A stretch of DNA of 64,000 nucleotides from JAJFIE01 sp964344255. GTDB lineage: Bacteria > Pseudomonadota > Alphaproteobacteria > Rhodospirillales > Casp-alpha2. Of the stretch, positions 58,123 through 64,000 are shown piece by piece (within the stretch, counting starts at the first letter, position 1; every line of letters starts with the position of its first letter). The notes under the pieces were generated by a model. That model ran no database searches. It saw only the letters and a list, made by a program, of their open reading frames with translations, and was not told the origin of the DNA. The stretch spans positions 310,001 through 374,000 of the forward strand of contig CAYFMQ010000001.1 of the NCBI GenBank assembly GCA_964344255.1, given 5' to 3'. Position numbers and translations under genes: made by a program.

Positions 58123-59985
58123 TTAATCCCGGTTAGGCTCTTCTTCCCCATCCGTTAGGCCGCCCACTTGGTGATGCTCGACGCCGGTGATTTCGGCCTC
58201 CGGGAAAGTATCCAGCACCGCTTGCACCAGCGGGTGTGTAGCGGCTTCTGCGATAGCTTCGCGCTCTTCCGACGCCTGCTTTTGGGCCAGTGTCTCTTCG
58301 CCCTCGCCGCCTGTGATCCCAACAGTCCAGTTGACGCCGGTTTCCTGCAGCAGAAACTTGCGCAAGCGCTGGAGCATCAGGTCATCGGTGTGCGCTTCCC
58401 GCGCCAGTTCGATCAGGCCGGGCTCGAAACGCACCAGCCGGGCGTTGTTGAGCAGGAACGCCTGTAACCGGCCTTCTCGGCGCTCTTCCGCGCGGGCCGC
58501 GATGGAAGCGAGATCGCTGAAGGCTTCAGGGTCAGGCTGCGTTTCCTGTACAGGCGCGGTTTCGAGAGGCGTCGGTTCCGCTTGTTCCGGGCTAGCGTCC
58601 CCGGCGACGATGCTCAACGCCGCCCGCGCGCCACCACCCGATGGCGGGGCTGCGTTGTTACCTGATGGTTTACTTTGGTTAGAAGCCGCCTGGGCCGAGC
58701 CATTGCCACCATTCCCTCCAGGCGCACCGGACCCTGTCACCGGGGCCGAGGGTGCGTCCGGGTTTTCAGACAGGGATTTGAGCGCCTCTTCCGGCGTCGG
58801 CAGGGTAGCGGCATGGGCCAGCCGGATAACGACCATTTCCGCCGCCTGAACGGGCGAAGGCGCGGTGCGGACCTCGCCCAGGCCTTTCAGCAGCATTTGC
58901 CAGGCCCGTGAAACGGCGGCCATGCCCAGCCCGCCGGCGATATCCTTGCCCCGGGTGCGTTCGATCTCGGGCACGGCCACGTCGTTGACGGCGTCGGGCG
59001 AAACCTTGATACGGGTGATCCAGTGGGTGACGTCGAGCAGGTCTTCCATGATCTGTACCGGATCGGCGCCGGAATTGTACTGCTGGGTGAGAATCTCCAG
59101 CGCTCCGGCCGCGTCGCCTTTCAGCGTGGCTTCGAATATGTCGAAGGACTGGCTGCGGTCGGCGAGGCCCAGCATGTCGCGCACCTCGTCCTCGCCGATT
59201 TCATGATCGGCGTGGGAAATGGCCTGGTCCAACAGGCTGAGGCCGTCCCTGACGCTGCCGTCGGCGGCGCGCGCGATCAGCCTGACCGCCGTGTCGGTGA
59301 TAGAGGCCCCTTCCTTTTTGGCGATTCCCGTGAAGTGTTCGGCCAGTTGTTCCGATTCCACCCGACGCAGGTCGAACCGCTGGCAACGGGACAGCACCGT
59401 TACCGGCACCTTTCTGATTTCCGTGGTGGCGAAGATGAATTTCACATGCTCCGGCGGCTCTTCCAGGGTCTTCAGGAGCGCATTGAAGGCGTTCTTGGAG
59501 AGCATATGCACTTCGTCGATGATGTAGACCTTGTAGCGCGCCGAGGTGGGACGGTAACGCACGCCGTCGATCAGCTCGCGGATATCGTCGACGCCAGTGC
59601 GCGACGCGGCGTCCATTTCCAGCACGTCCACATGGCGGTCTTCGGCGATGGCCAGACAGTGCTCACACACGCCGCAGGGCTCGATGGTCGGACCGTAATC
59701 GTCCTTGCCCTCAGGCCCGATGCAGTTCAGGCCCCGAGCAATGATGCGCGCCGTTGTCGTCTTGCCGACGCCGCGCACGCCGGTCAGCATGAAGGCATGG
59801 GCCAGGCGGCCCGCACTGACGGCGTTGGTCAGCACCCTGACCATGGCTTCCTGGCCGATCAGTTCGGAAAATGTCGAGGGACGGTACTTGCGCGCCAGCA
59901 CCCGATACTGGGCTTCGGCGACTTCGCCATCCATGCCCTTACCGGCAGCGTCGTTCGGCTGGGCGGGGATATCACTGTCCGTCAT
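58123..59985 (-). CDS. dnaX: DNA polymerase III subunits gamma/tau
   Basis: 620 residues. Walker A GVRGVGKTTTARI begins at about residue 69; the zinc-binding cysteines are Cys88, Cys104, Cys107 and Cys110; IIDEVHMLSKNAFNALLKTLEEPP and the sensor SRCQRFDLRR follow. Domain III spans to about residue 380, then a Gly/Asn/Pro-rich linker (about 415-455) and the tau-specific C-terminus. It is the clamp-loader motor. The SRP RNA gene lies just upstream on the same strand. Confidence 0.97.
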   Translation of the reverse strand: MTDSDIPAQPNDAAGKGMDGEVAEAQYRVLARKYRPSTFSELIGQEAMVRVLTNAVSAGRLAHAFMLTGVRGVGKTTTARIIARGLNCIGPEGKDDYGPTIEPCGVCEHCLAIAEDRHVDVLEMDAASRTGVDDIRELIDGVRYRPTSARYKVYIIDEVHMLSKNAFNALLKTLEEPPEHVKFIFATTEIRKVPVTVLSRCQRFDLRRVESEQLAEHFTGIAKKEGASITDTAVRLIARAADGSVRDGLSLLDQAISHADHEIGEDEVRDMLGLADRSQSFDIFEATLKGDAAGALEILTQQYNSGADPVQIMEDLLDVTHWITRIKVSPDAVNDVAVPEIERTRGKDIAGGLGMAAVSRAWQMLLKGLGEVRTAPSPVQAAEMVVIRLAHAATLPTPEEALKSLSENPDAPSAPVTGSGAPGGNGGNGSAQAASNQSKPSGNNAAPPSGGGARAALSIVAGDASPEQAEPTPLETAPVQETQPDPEAFSDLASIAARAEERREGRLQAFLLNNARLVRFEPGLIELAREAHTDDLMLQRLRKFLLQETGVNWTVGITGGEGEETLAQKQASEEREAIAEAATHPLVQAVLDTFPEAEITGVEHHQVGGLTDGEEEPNRD

Positions 59986-60041
59986 CTGGCAACGCCTGTC
60001 ATTTCGGCTATACGCCCAGCAGCATAACCGGGTGAATGAGG

Positions 60042-60139
60042 CGGGTAACCGGACAGCGACCCAGGACGAAACTCGTTACGGCTGCTTCCTCTCGGACCTG
60101 ACCGGGTTGGCGAGGATCCTGCCCGCGCCGGCTACCCGG
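60042..60139 (-). ncRNA. ffs: Signal recognition particle RNA (small bacterial type, 4.5S)
   Basis: On the minus strand the conserved tip GGTCAGGTCCGAGAGGAAGCAGCC is present over two stretches (about 60079-60102), with the expected asymmetric loop nucleotides. The ends CGGGTAGCCGG and CCGGTTACCCG pair with one G-U to close the hairpin; exact termini may differ by a few bases. It lies about 57 bases upstream of dnaX, a frequent arrangement. It functions with Ffh in membrane-protein targeting. Confidence 0.93.
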
Positions 60140-60207
60140 AGGCACTATAGCAAATCAGGGGGCGGGAGAGGCAAGCGCTAAGAACAGCTTCCGGAGAAGA
60201 TTCTTTC

Positions 60208-61707
60208 CTATTTTTCGTAATTGGGCCGTTCAGGACAATCCGGATCCAGGGGATAGATGGGCCGGCGCACCTTCTTGAAGGTGAACAGGGAATTGTCGCT
60301 GCTGGTCACGCCGACGCCGTTGCAGGGAATCTCCTTCGCCGCGATGGCGCGGAACCCGGCCCGGTAGTGAATGCGCGACTTGAGGATCAGGTAACGCTTG
60401 GCCGTGGGCTCGATGCCCACGCTCCTGAAACAGCCAAGGTCGTAGGGCTCCGTATGATCGGAAATGACGACGATTTGCACCTTGCCCGTATCCAGTACGG
60501 CGGACAAGCCCATGGACGTTTTGGTTCCGCGCCCCATGGGCACGGTGATGATAAAGTCCCCGTCCGTAATGGCGCGCACCTTACCTGTCACCCGTAACGG
60601 CTCGCCTGCGCGGCCGATTTCCGGCATGTCCACTTTGCCGCCCAGGTTGAGGGTAATCTCATTGCCCACGCCGGCCTCCATCATTTGCCTGGCGGCTTCC
60701 GGATCGCAAACGCCGAACATGGCGACATCCTCCAGTCCCTGCTCCAACACCTCTTTCAGAACCGCCATGGTGTCCTGGGTACCGCCGGATGCCGAGTTGT
60801 CGGCATGGTCGAGCAGGATCACGGGGCCTTCCGTCAACTGCTTGGCGTTGGCGATGGTCTCGGATAGCGGTTCGGAGGAGAACATCCATTCCTCTTTCTG
60901 GCTCCAGGCCTCGCCCAGCATTCTTTCGCAGGCCGCTTCGGCGGCAATGGAATCGGCGTCCGCCACGGTGACGATAGATAATCCCGCATCATGGAAATCG
61001 GCTAGCGGGAACCCGCCGAAGACACTTGCCGCCAGCAGACCGTTCGCTTCCGCATCACGAGCCATCTCGATCATTCGCCCCATGGGATTATCGTCGTGCC
61101 CCATTCGCAGCGTCTGGGCCAGGATCGGCCGCTGGCCCCATGCCATCACCGGTTTCACCGCGCCTTTCAGGGCGCCGACCATAATGCGCCCGGCATGCTC
61201 ACCCGCCTCGTACATGTCGATGTGCGGATAGGTCTTGTAGCCGACTAGAACCGAACAGTTGTCGATGATGCCCTGCGTAATGTTTGCGTGCAGGTCGAAG
61301 CTGACAGCGATGGGCAGGTCCGGGGCGATCTCGCGGATACGCTTCAGCAGTGTCCCTTCGCCGTCGTCCGTGGTCTCCGTGACCATGGCACCGTGCAGGT
61401 CCAGAAAACAAACATCGCAGCCCTTCTCAACGGCCTCGCAGATCGCATCGCACATGGCGGCGTAGGCGTCCGCCCGGACATAACCGCTGGGGGCGGCGTT
61501 CCCGGCGATTGGGGTGACGATTTCCATGCCCGCCTCGTCCGCAACATCCAGGAAACCACCGAGCCCCGTACCCGTTCCCTTGAAGCGGCGGTACACTTCC
61601 TCGCCCATTGGCACATCCGGGCTGCCGAAGCGCGAAAGCGGCGTCGGCACCGGTGAAAAGGTATTGGTTTCGTGCTCCATCATGGCGATTACGGCGCGTT
61701 GGGTCAT
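60208..61707 (-). CDS. M81 family metallopeptidase (MlrC-like)
   Basis: 499 residues. The N-terminal block MMEHETNTFSP, the DLHGAMVTE segment, and SFDLHANITQ with further YKTYPHIDMYE are the recognised metal-site regions of the MlrC/DUF1485 family; the C-terminal MlrC domain follows (LLDHADNSASGGTQD, then GKVQIVVISDHTEPYD). The founding member takes part in microcystin degradation, but most relatives have other, unknown peptide or amide substrates. No signal peptide. It stands alone upstream of the SRP RNA. Confidence 0.9.
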   Translation of the reverse strand: MTQRAVIAMMEHETNTFSPVPTPLSRFGSPDVPMGEEVYRRFKGTGTGLGGFLDVADEAGMEIVTPIAGNAAPSGYVRADAYAAMCDAICEAVEKGCDVCFLDLHGAMVTETTDDGEGTLLKRIREIAPDLPIAVSFDLHANITQGIIDNCSVLVGYKTYPHIDMYEAGEHAGRIMVGALKGAVKPVMAWGQRPILAQTLRMGHDDNPMGRMIEMARDAEANGLLAASVFGGFPLADFHDAGLSIVTVADADSIAAEAACERMLGEAWSQKEEWMFSSEPLSETIANAKQLTEGPVILLDHADNSASGGTQDTMAVLKEVLEQGLEDVAMFGVCDPEAARQMMEAGVGNEITLNLGGKVDMPEIGRAGEPLRVTGKVRAITDGDFIITVPMGRGTKTSMGLSAVLDTGKVQIVVISDHTEPYDLGCFRSVGIEPTAKRYLILKSRIHYRAGFRAIAAKEIPCNGVGVTSSDNSLFTFKKVRRPIYPLDPDCPERPNYEK

Positions 61708-61733
61708 GGCTCCGGTCTTTCAGACTGGCTAGG

Positions 61734-62255
61734 TCAGTAGGTTTCTTCGATACGAATGAGGCCGCCCGCAGGCGCGGTGTTCAGGATATTGCCGACGGAC
61801 AGGGCGGAAGCACTGGCATCGCGATATTCGTAGATTCCGTCCGTCGCGGCCAGGAATTGCATCTCGAATGATTGGCCGGGCTCCATTTCGATGACCGGGC
61901 CGGGGCATGTCGTCGGCAGGATGTCATTATCGAGGGCGACGGCCTGAACGGCGATGTTTTCAAAAAATTCAGGCGCATTGAAAGCGTGGGACTCGTCGTC
62001 CCGGTTGCGGAGGCGGAGCACATAAACCCGACCCTTGGTCAGGCGCAGGATCATGGGCGTGTATTCACCGCGGCGGATCACCATCTCAACCAGGGGAGCA
62101 GAGGTGAAATCAACGCCCTGCAACTGGCGCGCCGTACGTTCTTCACAGCCGATTTCCTTAAGGGGCTCATAGGCATCGAAAAAGGATTCCACGGCAGTAC
62201 AGGCGCTGAGTATCATCAGCGCGCCGCCTACAGCAAGCAATCGTAGCATCTTCAC
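61734..62255 (-). CDS. Cupredoxin-like lipoprotein of unknown function
   Basis: 173 residues. A lipoprotein signal with lipobox LSAC at about Cys19. The mature protein is beta-rich; YTPMILRLTKGRVYVLRLRNRDDESHAFNAPEF resembles the cupredoxin-like pattern (a strand, the histidine in SHAF, then acidic residues), although read as separate short blocks, and TCPGPVIEMEPGQSFEMQF continues it. A Cys-His pair might bind copper, but the full type-1 set is not evident. It lies 26 bases before the MlrC gene on the same strand. Confidence 0.7.
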   Translation of the reverse strand: MKMLRLLAVGGALMILSACTAVESFFDAYEPLKEIGCEERTARQLQGVDFTSAPLVEMVIRRGEYTPMILRLTKGRVYVLRLRNRDDESHAFNAPEFFENIAVQAVALDNDILPTTCPGPVIEMEPGQSFEMQFLAATDGIYEYRDASASALSVGNILNTAPAGGLIRIEETY

Positions 62256-62441
62256 GTCAGGAACACCCTGTGTCTGCGCCTGTGCCTATGACTGTGACTG
62301 GGGCCGTCGAGAGCCCGAATCGTCTTTGTTCCTTATTTTTACCAAGACACGACGGACGCTGCCACGGAAATCCGTTGAACGGAGTCCTCCCCCCGAAACA
62401 CCCCGTTGCCCCGCGTGCCAAGCTGTGTCACTTTTCAACCC

Positions 62442-63410
62442 ATGCCGCATCGACTTACATACTCCGGCCGTCCGCTTGATCGAGCCGCCCTGAATCGCCA
62501 GGACAGCGCCTGGCTTGCGGCGCAACTGAACGCACCTAATGTACGCCTGCTGACCGTTTGGCAGGGTTATAACCTCATCGCTACGGCCTCCTCCGATGAA
62601 AACCCGGTTCCCGCCTACATTACCGGTGAGGCGACGCGGCAGGTCGTTTCCGCCCTCGGCCCCTATACCGCGCCCATGTTTCTCGGCTTGCAGGGCAGTA
62701 TTCCTGTTTTCGCCCTCGACCTGTCCCCGCTGGAAGAAATGGACGCCATTGAACTGGTCAGCCGCCTGGGCACGCCCGCTTCGTTCATGGACATCCGTTC
62801 TGTCGGCAGCCTGATGCCGCAACACGATGGCTCCGTGCTGGCCTATGCACGCGGGCTCGCGTTCTGGCATCAGCGCCACCATTACTGCGGCGCCTGCGGC
62901 TCGGTGACGACATCCGAACAGGGCGGCCATGTACGCCGCTGTCTGGACCCCAAATGCGGCATAAACCATTTCCCACGGACCGATCCCGCCGTGATCATGC
63001 TGGTAACGGCCAAGATCGACGGTGAACCGCATTGTCTGCTGGGCCGTCAGGCAAGCTGGGCGCCGGGCATGTATTCTTCGCTTGCCGGATTTGTCGAACC
63101 GGGCGAGAGCCTGGAGGTCGCCGTCGCCCGGGAGGTTCTCGAAGAAGCCGGAATTGAAGTCACCGACGTAACATACCGTGGGTCGCAGCCCTGGCCGTTT
63201 CCCTCTTCCCTCATGCTTGGCTTCCGCGCCCGGGCCACGACCTTCGATGTCGATGTCGGCAATGACGAGTTGGAAGACGCCCAGTGGTTTTCCCATAGGG
63301 AAATTTGCGAACTCGCCAATGCGGACCGGGAAAACCTGCGCTTGTCCAGGAGCGATTCCATCGCCCGCTGGCTGATCGAGGACTGGATGTATGACATACA
63401 AGATTCCTGA
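62442..63410 (+). CDS. nudC: NADH pyrophosphatase/NAD-cap hydrolase
   Basis: 322 residues from the ATG at 62442. Zinc cysteines 149, 152, 167 and 172 precede the Nudix box at about 216-238 (GFVEPGES, then REVLEEAG). The SQPWPFPSSLM motif after the box is the NudC signature. Such enzymes cleave NADH to NMNH and AMP and remove NAD caps from RNA. The N-terminal domain is complete. The ribosome site is weak. Confidence 0.95.
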   Translation: MPHRLTYSGRPLDRAALNRQDSAWLAAQLNAPNVRLLTVWQGYNLIATASSDENPVPAYITGEATRQVVSALGPYTAPMFLGLQGSIPVFALDLSPLEEMDAIELVSRLGTPASFMDIRSVGSLMPQHDGSVLAYARGLAFWHQRHHYCGACGSVTTSEQGGHVRRCLDPKCGINHFPRTDPAVIMLVTAKIDGEPHCLLGRQASWAPGMYSSLAGFVEPGESLEVAVAREVLEEAGIEVTDVTYRGSQPWPFPSSLMLGFRARATTFDVDVGNDELEDAQWFSHREICELANADRENLRLSRSDSIARWLIEDWMYDIQDS

Positions 63411-63520
63411 CAGGATTCCTGGCATGTTTACTAAACAGGCCCTCTTTACAGACCGGCTAGCCCATGTTTCGATTTATTATACTGAATCCGGCATGAAACC
63501 GGGACGATAGGGGAAGATTG

Positions 63521-64000
63521 ATGCAAGAAGACGTCGCCCAGGGCCTCGAAACCCTGCAAACACTGATCGATACACTGCTTGAATTCTCTGTCGCCTATGG
63601 TTTCCAGTTCCTGGGCGCCCTGGTTTTCCTGCTTATCGGTCTGAAAGTCGCTGGCTGGCTTGGCCGCCGGGTTGAACAACTGGCCCTGAAAAAGGAAATC
63701 AACCAGACGCTGGCCGAATTCATCGGCATGGTGGTCAAGATCATCATCGTCGTCATGCTGGTGATCATCACGTTGGGCAACTTCGGAATTTCCATCGCCC
63801 CGTTGGTCGCTCTCGCCGGCGCAGGCGCTTTCGGCGCGACCATGGCGATCCAGGGGCCGCTTTCCAATTTCGGGGCCGGACTGGGCATTATCCTGTCCCA
63901 GCCCTTTGTTATCGGCAACACCATTACGGTCGGCAACGCCAGCGGCGTGGTGGAAAAGATCGCCCTTGGCGCGACCATCCTGGTCGGCGAGGACGGCGAG
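63521..64000 (+). CDS. MscS-family mechanosensitive channel (C-terminus outside window)
   Basis: 160 codons from the ATG at 63521, with AGGGGAAG about 6 bases upstream, run off the end. Three membrane segments are seen (about 25-42, 66-85 and 90-115), the last being the pore-lining TM3 with Gly/Ala alternation (ALAGAGAFGATMAIQGPLSN), followed by SQPFVIGNTITVG of the beta domain. It releases solutes on hypo-osmotic shock. The length suggests an E. coli MscS-sized protein. Confidence 0.93.
   Translation, partial: MQEDVAQGLETLQTLIDTLLEFSVAYGFQFLGALVFLLIGLKVAGWLGRRVEQLALKKEINQTLAEFIGMVVKIIIVVMLVIITLGNFGISIAPLVALAGAGAFGATMAIQGPLSNFGAGLGIILSQPFVIGNTITVGNASGVVEKIALGATILVGEDGE

Noticed and set aside
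62286..63425. A 379-codon minus-strand frame opposite nudC
   Set aside because: nudC on the other strand has all its motifs; the frame is a shadow.

Overview
The window looks like chromosomal DNA from an alphaproteobacterium, probably a free-living, possibly marine Rhodospirillales-type lineage. Support: the order rpmH-rnpA-yidD-yidC-engB-argB; dapD-dapE close to truA, fmt and def; recR-ybaB near dnaX with the small SRP RNA gene beside it; a DUF2336 protein, a family I know mainly from Alphaproteobacteria; and high-GC coding sequence. Species cannot be named from the sequence alone. No CRISPR array, intact transposase, prophage or rRNA operon was seen.

Layout. 1-9.4 kb is a catabolic and uptake locus: a truncated metallophosphoesterase, a YtcJ-type amidohydrolase, then a minus-strand run of NitT/TauT-type ABC transporter genes (binding protein, permease, ATPase), two SDR dehydrogenases and a NodB-fold deacetylase, with a divergent TetR regulator and a TauD-like dioxygenase. 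A strong hairpin followed by a T-run separates the binding-protein gene from the permease gene. 9.4-14.3 kb holds a TPR/O-GlcNAc-transferase-like protein, an AT-rich orphan secreted protein with a SHOCT-like tail, tRNA-Arg(ACG) and a lipoprotein with an OmpA-like end. 14.4-19.6 kb has two oxidoreductases, a lone response regulator, panC-panB and a 36-residue membrane peptide. 19.6-29.5 kb is looser: paired inverted repeats, a lipoprotein gamma-glutamyltransferase with a repeated 3' end, an SDR, an HTH protein, a DMT transporter, what appears to be a decayed HlyD-type gene, a large AsmA protein and an OmpA-type porin.

29.6-33 kb carries amidase-RidA-CmcJ/NvfI-like-GFA on the plus strand, a second catabolic operon of unknown substrate. 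33-36.7 kb is a minus-strand TVP38 protein-flavin disulfide oxidoreductase-histidine kinase operon. 36.9-41.3 kb is the conserved ribosomal protein/RNase P/membrane insertase block, driven by a near-consensus promoter, ending with argB. 41.3-45.3 kb holds DUF2336, a diguanylate cyclase and a HAD nucleotidase. 45.3-55.4 kb is mostly housekeeping: lysine biosynthesis (dapD, dapE), tRNA modification and formylation (truA, fmt), deformylase, rmuC, recR, ybaB and a PolB-type exonuclease, interspersed with small unknown membrane or helical proteins. 55.4-64 kb holds an enoyl-CoA hydratase, a tandem pair of secreted paralogues of unknown function, dnaX with the SRP RNA, an MlrC-like M81 peptidase, a cupredoxin-like lipoprotein, nudC and the start of an MscS channel.

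I did not find a clear-cut new defence or mobile system. The most noteworthy items are the inferred HlyD pseudogene broken by an exact 16-bp tandem duplication, the two uncharacterised catabolic clusters, the intra-operon terminator, the paired inverted repeats near 19.7 kb and 45.4 kb, and the tandem secreted paralogues whose signal-peptide DNA is better conserved than their mature parts.
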